Shown here: in pieces, positions 44,368 through 53,231 of the stretch
How positions within the stretch are numbered: the first letter of the stretch is position 1
How the letters are laid out: each line of letters starts with the position of its first letter
The notes under the pieces: generated by a model
The model's database searches: none
What the model was told of the DNA's origin: nothing
The model's input: only the letters and a program-made list of their open reading frames with translations
Position numbers and translations under genes: made by a program
Source: Betaproteobacteria bacterium
Lineage (GTDB): Bacteria; Pseudomonadota; Gammaproteobacteria; Burkholderiales; Casimicrobiaceae
Reading direction: 5' to 3'
Assembly: GCA_016704895.1 (NCBI GenBank)
Contig: JADIZG010000004.1
Coordinates: 39,823 to 103,822, forward strand
Length of the DNA: 64,000 nucleotides

Positions 44368-46905
44368 TCAGACCTTGACCACCTTGACCGCGCACTTCTT
44401 GAAGTCGGTCTCCTTCGAGATCGGGCAGGTCGCGTCGAGCGTGAGCTTGTTGACGAGCCGGCTTTCGTCGAAGAACGGCACGAACACGGTACCCGGCGGC
44501 ATCTTGTTGCGGCCGCGGGTCTCGACGCGCGTCGTCATCTCGCCGCGCCGGCTCGCGAGCTTCACCGTGTCGCCGCGCTGCAGCCCGCGCTTCTTCGCGT
44601 CCTCGGGGTTCATGAACACCCAGGCCTCGGGGAACGCGCGGTGGAGCTCGGGGACGCGCCGCGTCATCGTGCCGGTGTGCCAGTGCTCGAGCACGCGGCC
44701 CGTGCACAGCCACAGGTCGTAGTCGGCGTCGGGCGACTCGGCCGCCGGCTGGTAGGGCAAGGCGAAGACCCAAGCCTTGCCATCGGGACGGCCGTAGAAG
44801 CGGATGTCCTCGCCCTTCTTGACGTACGGGTCGTAGCCCTCGCGGTAGCGCCAGAGCGTCTCCTTGCCGTTGACGACCGGCCAGCGCAGGCCGCGCACCT
44901 TGTGGTAGTGGTCGAACTCGCCCAGGTCCTTGCCCTTGCCGAGCCCGAACTGGCGGTATTCCTCGAACAGTCCCTTCTGCACGTAGAAGCCGCACTCCTT
45001 CGACTCGTCGTTCGAGTAGCCCTTGCTGTTGACGCGCTCGAGCTCGGCCACCGGGAACCTGTTGACCGCGCCGTTCGTGAACAGCACGTCGTAGAGCGTC
45101 TTGCCGCGGTACTGCGGCGCCTTCGCGAGCAGCTCCTCGGGCCACACCTCCTCGACCTTGAAGCGCTTCGCGAACTCGAGGTACTGCCACAGGTCGGACT
45201 TCGCCTCGCCCGGCGCCTTCACCATCTGGCGCCAGAACTGGCCGCGCCGCTCGGCGTTGCCGAACGCGCCCTCCTTCTCCGCCCACATCGCGGTGGGCAG
45301 GATCAGGTCGGCGGCGAGCGCCGTGACGGTCGGATAGGCGTCGGAGACGACGATGAAGTTCTCGGGGTTGCGGAAGCCGGGCCAGCGCTCGCCGTTGATG
45401 TTCGGCCCCGCCTGCATGTTGTTGGTCGTCGAGGTCCAGTAGAAGTTGAGCTTGCCGTCCTTGAGCATGCGGTCCTGCAGCACCGCGTGGTAGCCGATCT
45501 GGCCGACGATAGTGCCCTCGGGCAGCTGCCAGATCTTCTCGGCGATCTTCCGGTGCTCGGGATTGGCGAGCAGCATGTCGGCCGGCAGGCGGTGCGCGAA
45601 CGTGCCCACCTCCCGCGCGGTGCCGCACGCGGAGGGCTGGCCGGTGAGCGAGAACGGGCTGTTGCCCGGCTCGGAGATCTTGCCGACCAGCAGGTGGCAG
45701 TTGTAGATCTGGTTGTTGACCCAGGTGCCGCGCGTGTGCTGGTTGAAGCCCATCGTCCAGTACGACGTCACCTTGGTCTTCGGGTCGGCGTAGGCCTTCG
45801 CGAGCGCCTCGAGCTTGTCCTTCGGCACGCCGGAGAGCTGCGACGTGTAGTCGAGCGTGTAGGTCGAGACGAACGCCTTGAACTCGTCGAAGCTCATCGG
45901 CGAGCTCGCATTCGGGTCGCCCTTCGGCTTGCCGTCGGCGCCCGGGTAGCCGTTGTTGTTCGCGACCTGCTCGAGCGGGTGGTTCGGCCGCAGGCCGTAG
46001 CCGATGTCGGTGACGCCCTTGCGGAACGCGACGTGCTTCGACACGAAGTCCTGGTTGACCGCGCCGCTCTGGATGATGTGGTTGCAGATGTAGTTCATGA
46101 TCGCGAGATCGGTCTGCGGCTTGAAGATGATCTCGACGTCGGCGAGCTCGCTCGAGCGGTGGCCGTAGGTGGACAGCACGAAGATCTTGACGTGCTTCGC
46201 GGTCAGGCGCCGGTCGGTGATGCGCGACCACAGGATCGGGTGCATCTCGGCCATGTTCGAGCCCCACAGCACGATCGCGTCGGCGTGCTCGGCGTCGTCG
46301 TAGCAGCCCATCGGCTCGTCGGCGGCGAACGTGCGCATGAAGCCCATCACGGCCGAGGCCATGCAGTGGCGCGCGTTCGGGTCGACGTTGTTCGAGCGCA
46401 AGCCCGCCTTGAACAGCTTGTTCGCCGCGTAGCCCTCCCACACCGTCCACTGGCCCGAGCCGAACATGCCGACGGCCGTCGGCCCCTTGGCCTTCAGCGT
46501 CGCCTTGCACTTCTCCTCCATCACGTCGAACGCCTGCTTCCAGGTGATCGGCGTGAACTCGCCGCCCTTGTCGTACTTGCCGTCCTTCATGCGCAGCATC
46601 GGCGACGTCAGCCGGTCCTTGCCGTACATGATCTTGGCGAGGAAGTAGCCCTTGATGCAGTTCAGGCCCTTGTTCACCGGCGCGTCGGGGTCGCCCTGCG
46701 TCGCGACGACGCGGCCGTCGCGCACGCCGACGAGCACGCCGCACCCGGTCCCGCAGTAGCGGCACACGCCCTTGTCCCACTTGATGCCGTCGTCGCCCTG
46801 CGGCTGCGCGAGCGCCTCCTGCACGCCGGGGACGACGACGCCGGCGGCCGTCGCGGTCGCGGCGATGGCGCTGTTCCTGATGAACTCGCGTCGGGTGATG
46901 GACAT
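44368..46905 (-). CDS. napA: Periplasmic nitrate reductase catalytic subunit NapA
   Basis: 845 residues, intact. Tat signal MSITRREFIRNSAIAAT; [4Fe-4S] motif CRYCGTGCGV with the distal Cys in GLNCIKGYF; the molybdenum-ligand cysteine in NARHCMASAV. Bis-MGD domains continue to the C-terminal VPFFDESRLVNKLTLDATCP. Reduces nitrate to nitrite in the periplasm. Confidence 0.97.
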   Translation of the reverse strand: MSITRREFIRNSAIAATATAAGVVVPGVQEALAQPQGDDGIKWDKGVCRYCGTGCGVLVGVRDGRVVATQGDPDAPVNKGLNCIKGYFLAKIMYGKDRLTSPMLRMKDGKYDKGGEFTPITWKQAFDVMEEKCKATLKAKGPTAVGMFGSGQWTVWEGYAANKLFKAGLRSNNVDPNARHCMASAVMGFMRTFAADEPMGCYDDAEHADAIVLWGSNMAEMHPILWSRITDRRLTAKHVKIFVLSTYGHRSSELADVEIIFKPQTDLAIMNYICNHIIQSGAVNQDFVSKHVAFRKGVTDIGYGLRPNHPLEQVANNNGYPGADGKPKGDPNASSPMSFDEFKAFVSTYTLDYTSQLSGVPKDKLEALAKAYADPKTKVTSYWTMGFNQHTRGTWVNNQIYNCHLLVGKISEPGNSPFSLTGQPSACGTAREVGTFAHRLPADMLLANPEHRKIAEKIWQLPEGTIVGQIGYHAVLQDRMLKDGKLNFYWTSTTNNMQAGPNINGERWPGFRNPENFIVVSDAYPTVTALAADLILPTAMWAEKEGAFGNAERRGQFWRQMVKAPGEAKSDLWQYLEFAKRFKVEEVWPEELLAKAPQYRGKTLYDVLFTNGAVNRFPVAELERVNSKGYSNDESKECGFYVQKGLFEEYRQFGLGKGKDLGEFDHYHKVRGLRWPVVNGKETLWRYREGYDPYVKKGEDIRFYGRPDGKAWVFALPYQPAAESPDADYDLWLCTGRVLEHWHTGTMTRRVPELHRAFPEAWVFMNPEDAKKRGLQRGDTVKLASRRGEMTTRVETRGRNKMPPGTVFVPFFDESRLVNKLTLDATCPISKETDFKKCAVKVVKV

Positions 46906-46919
46906 GCTCGCTCTCCTCG

Positions 46920-47174
46920 TCAGCGATTCGTGGAATCGTCGTTCAGCGCTTCGTCGTGGTGGTAGACGAGCGCGGTGGACAGGACGCCCTCGGTCCTGGC
47001 GATGGCGTCGAGGGCGTCGGTCGCGGCACCGTCGTCGGACTGCTCGACGGTCACGACCATCCGACCCTCCGGGCTGATCGCGTGGACCTCGACGCCACCG
47101 ATCGCGAGCAGCGCCTCGCGGACGGCGCCGCAGCGGTCGGGCTTCGAGTAGACGACGATTCCGGTGATGTTCAC
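46920..47174 (-). CDS. napD: NapA maturation chaperone NapD
   Basis: 84 residues from GTG at 47174. NITGIVVYSKPDRCGAVREA and GVEVHAISPEGRMVVTVE are the NapD ferredoxin-like fold that binds the NapA Tat signal. First gene of the nap operon, 64 bases after a Dnr-type box. Confidence 0.9.
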   Translation of the reverse strand: MNITGIVVYSKPDRCGAVREALLAIGGVEVHAISPEGRMVVTVEQSDDGAATDALDAIARTEGVLSTALVYHHDEALNDDSTNR

Positions 47175-47238
47175 GCTGGACCGCGGAGTTGATGCGAAAT
47201 ACCTCACGGCATGATGGAACTGCGGCGCGTCCGGCGAA

Positions 47239-47252
47239 TTGATCCTCGTCAA
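47239..47252. promoter_or_regulatory. Fnr/Dnr-type box upstream of napD
   Basis: TTGATCCTCGTCAA, 65 bases before the napD start; drives the nap operon (minus strand). Confidence 0.8.
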
Positions 47253-47503
47253 GCGCGTGGCGCGATGCAGCGAGGCCGGGCGACGGCCCGGCGCCTGCGC
47301 CGATGCCGGGCCGGGCGCGTCGCCCGCCGGCCACGGCACCGGAGGGCCGGGGCCGGACGATTGCCGGCCGGACCGGGGCCGGTCGCCCGCCGCCGCCCTG
47401 GGCCAGCCGGGGAAGGTGCGCATTTGCACGCCTGCCTCCCCCTGCGGCCGAAAGGGTCATTTATTGATCTTTCGACCGGTTTCCCCGTCGCGTGCCCAAA
47501 CGT

Positions 47504-47517
47504 TTGACAGGCATCAA
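47504..47517. promoter_or_regulatory. Fnr/Dnr-type box upstream of nirS copy 2
   Basis: TTGACAGGCATCAA, 88 bases before the second nirS start, almost the same distance as at copy 1. Confidence 0.85.
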
Positions 47518-47605
47518 GGCCCGGTAGCCCCGGCGTGCCGACACTGTCGGCGCGGCCCCCTCTACCGGGGATTGCCCGCCGCGGCGACGATTCCACGAGG
47601 CAGAC

Positions 47606-49342
47606 ATGCAATCCAGACACGGCGGGACGATGCTTCCGCTCATGGCCGCGGCGGCGATGGCGTTCGCGATCGCAGGCGCACAGGCGCAGCAGCCCACGCA
47701 GCACAAGGAAATCACCGGTCCCGAGACCGCCTACCAGGCCGGCAGCTCGCCGCTCGCCGGCGTCGAGATGTACCAGGACATCAACCCGAAGGCGCCGCCG
47801 ATGTCGAAGCCGGAGTTCGACAAGGCGCGCCAGGTCTACTTCGAGCGTTGCGCCGGCTGCCACGGCGTGCTGCGCAAGGGGGCGACCGGCAAGCCGCTCA
47901 CGCCCGACCTCACGATCGACAAGGGCACCGAGTACCTGAAGGTGTTCATCAAGTACGGCTCGCCCGCGGGCATGCCGAACTGGGGCACGTCGGGCGAGCT
48001 CACCGACGCCGAGGTCGACCTGATGGCGCGCTACGTGCAGCAGACGCCGCCGCAGCCGCCCGAGTTCGGCCTGAAGGAGATGAAGGCGACCTGGAAGGTC
48101 GTCGTTCCGCCGGGCGAGCGGCCGAAGAAGAAGATGAACAACTACAACCTCGAGAACATCTTCTCGGTCACGCTGCGCGACACCGGCGAGATCGCGCTGA
48201 TCGACGGGGACACGAAGGAGATCATCAACATCATCAAGACCGGCTACGCGGTGCACATCTCGCGCACGTCGGCGTCGGGGCGCTACCTGTTCGTGATCGG
48301 GCGCGACGCGAAGGTCAACATGATCGACCTGTGGATGGAGAAGCCCGACACGGTCGCGGAGATCCGCACCGGCCTCGAGGCGCGCTCGGTCGAGACGTCG
48401 AAGTTCAAGGGGTTCGAGGACAAGTACGCGATCGCGGGCAGCTACTGGCCGCCCCAGTTCGTGATCATGAAGGGCGACACGCTCGAGCCGCTCAAGATCG
48501 TCGGCACGCGCGGCATGACGGTCGGCACGCAGGAGTACCACCCCGAGCCGCGCGTCGCGGCGATCGTCGGGTCGCACTTCAAGCCCGAGTTCGTCGTCAA
48601 CGTCAAGGAGACCGGCAAGATCCTGCTGGTCAACTACAGCGACCTCGAGAACCTCCAGATCAAGGAGATCCCGACCGCGCAGTACCTGCACGACGGGGGC
48701 TACGACTCGACCAAGCGCTACGTGATGATGGCGGCGAACCAGTCGAACAAGATCGCGGTCGTCGACACCAAGGAAGGCAAGCGCACGGCGATCGTCGACG
48801 TCGACAAGATCCCGCACCCGGGACGCGGCGCGAACTTCGTGCACCCGACCTGCGGTCCGGTCTGGGCGACGGGCCACCTCGGCAGCGAGAAGATCTCGCT
48901 GATCGGCACCGACCCGGTCAAGCACCCGAAGAACGCGTGGAAGGTGTGCGAGACGCTCGACGCGCAGGGCGGCGGCAACCTGTTCATCAAGACGCACCCG
49001 AAGTCGCGCAACCTGTGGGTCGACACGCCGCTGCATCCGGACCCGAAGATCGCGAGCTCGATCGCCGTGTTCGACACCAAGAACCTGAAGGCGGGCTACA
49101 AGGTGCTGCCGATCGCCGAGTGGTCGGGCGTCGGCGAAGGGGCGAAGCGCGTCGTGCAGCCCGAGTACAACAAGGCGGGCGACGAGGTGTGGTTCTCGGT
49201 CTGGAGCGCGAAGAACCAGGAGTCGGCGCTCGTGATCGTCGACGACAAGACGCTCAAGCTCAAGAAGGTGATCAAGAACCCGAAGATCGTCACGCCGACC
49301 GGCAAGTTCAACGTCTACAACACGCAGCACGACGTCTACTGA
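47606..49342 (+). CDS. nirS: Cytochrome cd1 nitrite reductase NirS, copy 2
   Basis: 578 residues. Signal peptide, then an N-terminal arm longer than in copy 1 (GPETAYQAGSSPLAGVEMYQ), heme motif CAGCHGVLRKG, propeller with d1 ligand TGYAVHISRTSASG and active-site histidines in QEYHPEPRVA and QYLHDGGYDST; ends NVYNTQHDVY. All catalytic residues are present. The tail of the arm resembles the Pseudomonas/Paracoccus type with a c-domain preceded by an exchange segment. The two copies are clearly divergent paralogues, not a recent duplication. Precedes nirC-F-DL-G-H. Confidence 0.96.
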   Translation: MQSRHGGTMLPLMAAAAMAFAIAGAQAQQPTQHKEITGPETAYQAGSSPLAGVEMYQDINPKAPPMSKPEFDKARQVYFERCAGCHGVLRKGATGKPLTPDLTIDKGTEYLKVFIKYGSPAGMPNWGTSGELTDAEVDLMARYVQQTPPQPPEFGLKEMKATWKVVVPPGERPKKKMNNYNLENIFSVTLRDTGEIALIDGDTKEIINIIKTGYAVHISRTSASGRYLFVIGRDAKVNMIDLWMEKPDTVAEIRTGLEARSVETSKFKGFEDKYAIAGSYWPPQFVIMKGDTLEPLKIVGTRGMTVGTQEYHPEPRVAAIVGSHFKPEFVVNVKETGKILLVNYSDLENLQIKEIPTAQYLHDGGYDSTKRYVMMAANQSNKIAVVDTKEGKRTAIVDVDKIPHPGRGANFVHPTCGPVWATGHLGSEKISLIGTDPVKHPKNAWKVCETLDAQGGGNLFIKTHPKSRNLWVDTPLHPDPKIASSIAVFDTKNLKAGYKVLPIAEWSGVGEGAKRVVQPEYNKAGDEVWFSVWSAKNQESALVIVDDKTLKLKKVIKNPKIVTPTGKFNVYNTQHDVY

Positions 49343-49370
49343 CGACGACCCTGGCGCGAGCCGGGGTATG

Positions 49371-49399
49371 CGAAGGGCGGCCTGAAGGGCCGCCCTTCG
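49371..49399 (+). terminator. Strong hairpin after nirS copy 2
   Basis: Perfect 12-base stem CGAAGGGCGGCC/GGCCGCCCTTCG with a five-base loop, 28 bases after the nirS stop. No T-run follows, so it may attenuate transcription or protect the nirS mRNA 3' end instead of fully terminating. Confidence 0.75.
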
Positions 49400-49479
49400 T
49401 GCTTCGGGTCCCGGAATTCGGCGAAGATGCAGCCTGCGCCGGCCCCGACAGGCGGTGGCGAAGGGCACGGATACCCCCT

Positions 49480-49493
49480 TTGAGATGCGTCAA
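49480..49493. promoter_or_regulatory. Fnr/Dnr-type box upstream of nirC
   Basis: TTGAGATGCGTCAA, one mismatch from consensus, 52 bases before the nirC-like gene; gives the d1-synthesis genes their own promoter after the nirS hairpin. Confidence 0.7.
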
Positions 49494-49544
49494 TGCCCGG
49501 GGGGGCCACCGGCCCGATCATGCAGGCACTCGAGGAGGATCGAC

Positions 49545-49925
49545 GTGGAGGCCGCCCGTCCCCTGATGCTCGCCGTCGCGATCGCGGCGGCCGTGACGCT
49601 TGCGCCGATCGCCGGCGCGGCGGGGGGCGGAAATGCATCCGCCGCGCCCGGCACGCAGCCGGACGCCGCGCGGCAGCGCGAACTGCTCGTGCTCCTCAAG
49701 CAAGACTGCGGTTCCTGCCACGGCATGCGCCTGACCGGCGGTCTCGGTCCGGCGCTCACGCCCGAGGCGTTGAGAACGAAACCGGCGGAAAGCCTGGCCG
49801 CGACGATCGTCTACGGCCGAACCGGAACCGCGATGCCGCCCTGGCGGCGATTCATGTCCGAGGCAGAGGCCGACTGGCTGGTTGCCCGGATGATCGATGG
49901 GGCAACCGATGTCGGTCCACGCTGA
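49545..49925 (+). CDS. nirC: NirC-like small cytochrome c
   Basis: 126 residues from GTG at 49545 with GAGGAGG upstream. Signal segment LMLAVAIAAAVTLAPIAGA, heme motif QDCGSCHGMRLTGGLGPALT, axial methionine in TAMPPW. Position directly before nirF matches nirC, proposed to donate electrons in d1 heme maturation or to NirS. Confidence 0.87.
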   Translation: MEAARPLMLAVAIAAAVTLAPIAGAAGGGNASAAPGTQPDAARQRELLVLLKQDCGSCHGMRLTGGLGPALTPEALRTKPAESLAATIVYGRTGTAMPPWRRFMSEAEADWLVARMIDGATDVGPR

Positions 49926-51119
49926 TCCGTCCGTCCGCCGCGCCTTCCGGGGGCGGTCGGGCTGCTGTTCGCCGCCTTCGCGTTCGCGGTGTCCGCCGCG
50001 GCCGCCGAGTTGCGCGGCACGGGCGACCTGGGCGTCGTCATCGAGCGTGCGGCCGGGCGTGTGCAGGTCGTCGACACGACCGCGCGCACCGTGCTCGGCA
50101 CCGTCGAAGGCCTGGGGGACCTGTCGCACGCGTCGGTCGTCTACTCGCGCGACGGCCGCTACGCGTACGTGTTCGGCCGCGACGGCGGACTGACGAAGGT
50201 CGACCTGCTCGAGCGCCGGATCGCGCGTCGCGTGATCCAGGCCGGCAACTCGATCGGCGGCGCGGTGAGCCAGGATGGCCGCGTGATCGCCGCGCAGAAC
50301 TACACGCCGGGCGGCGTGAAGCTCTTCGACGCGGTCACGCTGGAGCTCCTCGCCGACATTCCGGCCGCGCCCGGCCCCGACGGCAAGCCCTCGAAGGTCG
50401 TCGGCCTCGCGGACGCGCCGGGGCGGCGCTTCGTCGCGAGCCTGTTCGACGCGGGCGAGATCTGGGTGATCGACGCGCGCGACCCGCGCTCGCCGAAGGT
50501 CGAGCGCTTCCGCGACATCGGCAAGCAGCCGTACGACGGCCTCGTGACGCCGGATGGACGCTGGTACCTCGCGGGGCTCTTCGGCGAGGACGGACTCGCG
50601 CTGCTCGACCTGTGGCATCCCGAGCGTGGCGTGAAGCGCATCCTCCCGAACTACGGCAAGGGCGAGGAGAAGCTGCCCGTCTACAAGATGCCGCACCTGC
50701 GCGGCTGGGCGGTCGCGGGCGGCTACGCGTGGCTCCCGGCGATCGGCCGTCACGAGGTGCTCGTCGTCGACACGCGCGACTGGCGAGAGGTCGCCCGCGT
50801 GCCGGTCGCGGGCCAGCCGGTGTTCGTGATCGCGCGTCCCGACGCGCGGCAGGTGTGGGTGAACTTCGCGTTCCCGGACAATGGCCGGGTGCAGGTGATC
50901 GACGCGGAGACGCGCGCGGTCGCCGCGACGCTGGAGCCCGGGCGCGCGGTGCTGCACATGGAGTTCACGCCGCGCGGCGAGGAAGTCTGGATCTCGTCGC
51001 GCGACGACAACCGCGTCGTCGTCGTCGACACGCAAACGCTGAAGACGGTCGCGACACTTGCGTCCGACAGCCCGTCGGGCATCTTCTTCACGTCGCGCGC
51101 GGCGCGGACCGGGTTTTGA
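49909..51119 (+). CDS. nirF: Heme d1 biosynthesis protein NirF (frameshift near the N-terminus)
   Basis: About 400 residues. A hydrophobic export segment (VGLLFAAFAFAVSAAA) is followed by a d1-type propeller without the cytochrome c domain: GDLGVVIERAAGRVQVVDTT, YVFGRDGGLTKVDLL, IGKQPYDGLVTPDGRWYLAG, KMPHLRGWAVAGGYAWLPAI, VWISSRDDNRVVVVDT. A shift near 49955 joins the start at 49909 to the body. Late step in d1 heme synthesis in the periplasm. Overlaps nirC by 17 bases. Confidence 0.92.
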
Positions 51120-51121
51120 CG

Positions 51122-52175
51122 ATGAACGACCGCGACGCGATCGCGCCGCTCGACGCGCTGGAGCGGCGTCTCGTCGACGGCTGCCAGCGAGGCTTCCCGC
51201 TCGTCTCCCGTCCGTATTCGGCGATCGCCGCCGAACTGGGCTCGACCGAGCGCGAGGTCATCGCCGCCGTCGCGCGCCGGCTCGCGGACGGGGTGGTGAG
51301 CCGGGTGGGCGCCGTATTCCGTCCGAACGTCGTCGGTGCGTCGACGCTCGCCGCGATCGCGGTGCCGCGCGAGCGTCTCGCCGAGATCGCGCGGATCGTC
51401 TCCGCGCACGAGGAGGTCAACCACAACTACGAGCGCGAGCACGCGTTCAACCTCTGGTTCGTCGCGACCGCGCGCGACGCGGCGCACCTCGAGGCCGCGC
51501 TCGAGGCGATCGAGCGCGCGACCGGCCTGCCCGTGATCCGACTGCCGCTCGTTCGCGACTACTGGATCGACCTGGGCTTCGACGTGCACGCGACCGGCAC
51601 GCACGTCCCGCCGGCGCGGCGCGTCACGCCGCCGGTGCAGCCGCTCGTGCTGACCGAACGCGACCGGCGCATCGTCACCGCGCTGGAGGACGGACTGCCG
51701 GCGGAGCCGCGACCGTACGCCGAGGTGGCGCGCCGCGCCGGCGTCACCGAGGCGTACCTGTCGGTGCGGCTCGCGGAGTGGCTGAACCGCGGCGTGATCT
51801 CGCGCTTCGGCCTCATCGTGCGCCATCGGCCGCTCGGCTACGCCGCGAATGCGATGTGCGTCTGGGACGTGCCCGACGCCGAAGCCGATGCCGCGGGCGC
51901 CGCGCTCGCGCGCGAGGAAGCGGTGACGCTGGCCTACCGCCGGCGCCGCGCCGACGGCTGGCGCTACAACCTGTACGCGATGATCCACGGCCGCGACCGC
52001 GCCGCGGTGTCGGCGCGGCGCGATGCGATCGCCGCGGCGCTCGGCCTCGACGCCTTCGCGCACGACGTGCTGTTCTCGCTCGCCGCGTTCAAGCAGCGCG
52101 GCGCCCGCTTATGTCGGGAAGCGGCCGCCCGCACCGGCCGGCGCGGCCGAGCCCGCGGCGGTGACTCCCGGATGA
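51122..52175 (+). CDS. nirDL: Siroheme decarboxylase NirDL fusion (frameshift near the end)
   Basis: About 350 residues: two Lrp/AsnC-like siroheme decarboxylase halves. NirD half: LDALERRLVDGCQRGFPLVS, VVSRVGAVFRPNVVGAS, NHNYEREHAFNLWFVATA. NirL half: DRRIVTALEDGLPAEPRPYA, GVISRFGLIVRHRPLGY, RRRRADGWRYNLYAMIHGRD. A shift near 52112 gives the expected C-terminus GARYVGK and a TGA that overlaps the nirG start (ATGA). Without it nirDL and nirG appear falsely fused. Decarboxylates 12,18-didecarboxysiroheme precursors with NirG and NirH. Confidence 0.93.
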
Positions 52176-52630
52176 GCGGCATCGCCATGGATCCGGTCGA
52201 TCGCGCGATCGTGAACACGCTGCAGGGCGAGTTCCCGCTGTGCGAGCGGCCGTTCGCCGTCGCCGCGGAAGCGCTCGGCATCGGCGAGGACGACCTGATC
52301 GCGCGCATCGACCGGATGCTCGCGGACGGCACGCTCACTCGCTTCGGCCCGTTGTTCGACGCGGCCCGGATGGGCGGCGCGTTCACGCTGGCGGCGATGG
52401 CGGTCCCCGCCGATGACTTCGAACGCGTCGCCGGCATCGTCAATGCGTTTCCCGAGGTCGCGCACAATTACGAGCGGGACCACGCGCTCAACATGTGGTT
52501 CGTGGTGGCGACCCCGACGCCCGAGGGCATCGACGACGCGATCGCGCGCATCGAGGCCGCGACGGGCCTGCCCGTGCTGGCGTTCCCGAAGGAGTGCGAG
52601 TACTTCGTCGAGTTGCGGCTGACGGCATGA
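52172..52630 (+). CDS. nirG: Siroheme decarboxylase subunit NirG
   Basis: 152 residues. DRAIVNTLQGEFPLCERPFA, TLTRFGPLFDAARMGGAFTL and VAHNYERDHALNMWFVVATP give the NirG pattern (AsnC-type HTH plus heme-binding His in the HNYER loop). Start overlaps nirDL by four bases; stop overlaps the nirH start. Confidence 0.93.
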   Translation: MSGIAMDPVDRAIVNTLQGEFPLCERPFAVAAEALGIGEDDLIARIDRMLADGTLTRFGPLFDAARMGGAFTLAAMAVPADDFERVAGIVNAFPEVAHNYERDHALNMWFVVATPTPEGIDDAIARIEAATGLPVLAFPKECEYFVELRLTA

Positions 52631-53136
52631 ACGGGCCGGTGGAGACGACGCCGGTGCGGCGAAGGCCGTCGTGGGGAGGACGGACCGGGCGACGCAGCGC
52701 GCAGGCCGGATTGCCACGCGTGCCGCGCCCCTACCACGCGATCGCCGAGACGATCGGCGTCGCGCCCGAGGTCGTCCTCGAGCGGATGCGTGCGATGCTC
52801 GCGTCCGGTGCGATCCGCCGCATCGGCGTCGTTCCGAATCACTACCGGCTCGGCTGGACGGCCAACGGCATGACCGTGTGGGACGTCGACGACGCTCGCG
52901 TCGACGAGCTCGGCGTGCGCATCGGCGCGCTGCCGGGCGTGAGCCACTGCTACCGACGGCCGCGCCGCTTGCCGGCGTGGCGCTACAACCTGTTCGCGAT
53001 GGTGCACGGGCGCGACCGCACGGAGTGCGAGTCGCAGGTGCGCGAGATCGCCGCGCTGCTCGGCGACGCGGTCCGCGCGCACGATGTCCTCTACAGCACC
53101 AGGGTCTTGAAGAAGACGGGGTTGCGATTCGGGTAG
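52627..53136 (+). CDS. nirH: Siroheme decarboxylase subunit NirH (possible N-terminal frameshift)
   Basis: 169 residues as read. QAGLPRVPRPYHAIAETIGV, AIRRIGVVPNHYRLGWTANG and LPAWRYNLFAMVHGRDRTEC are characteristic of NirH. The first about 35 residues are abnormal; a neighbouring frame offers DRATQRAG just before AGLP, so a single-base error near 52705 is likely. Last gene of the nirC-H run. Confidence 0.9.
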   Translation: MNGPVETTPVRRRPSWGGRTGRRSAQAGLPRVPRPYHAIAETIGVAPEVVLERMRAMLASGAIRRIGVVPNHYRLGWTANGMTVWDVDDARVDELGVRIGALPGVSHCYRRPRRLPAWRYNLFAMVHGRDRTECESQVREIAALLGDAVRAHDVLYSTRVLKKTGLRFG

Positions 53137-53143
53137 CGGGATT

Positions 53144-53157
53144 TGGATCGGGATCAA
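53144..53157. promoter_or_regulatory. Fnr/Dnr-type box upstream of nirJ
   Basis: TGGATCGGGATCAA, one mismatch in the left half, 75 bases before nirJ. Confidence 0.6.
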
Positions 53158-53231
53158 TGCCCGGCCGGGAATCCCGCGGATAATGCACGAATGACGACCC
53201 CGGGACGCCGGGCGGAAACCGGAGTGAGGCA

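Noticed and set aside
43867..46965. Plus-strand open frame of about 1000 codons opposite napA
   Set aside because: Composition is dominated by Arg, Leu, Val and Ala without any domain; it is the antisense shadow of napA, as expected in very high-GC DNA.
51122..52630. Apparent NirDL-NirG triple fusion
   Set aside because: The neighbouring frame supplies the normal NirDL C-terminus and a TGA overlapping the nirG ATG, so a single-base error explains the read-through.
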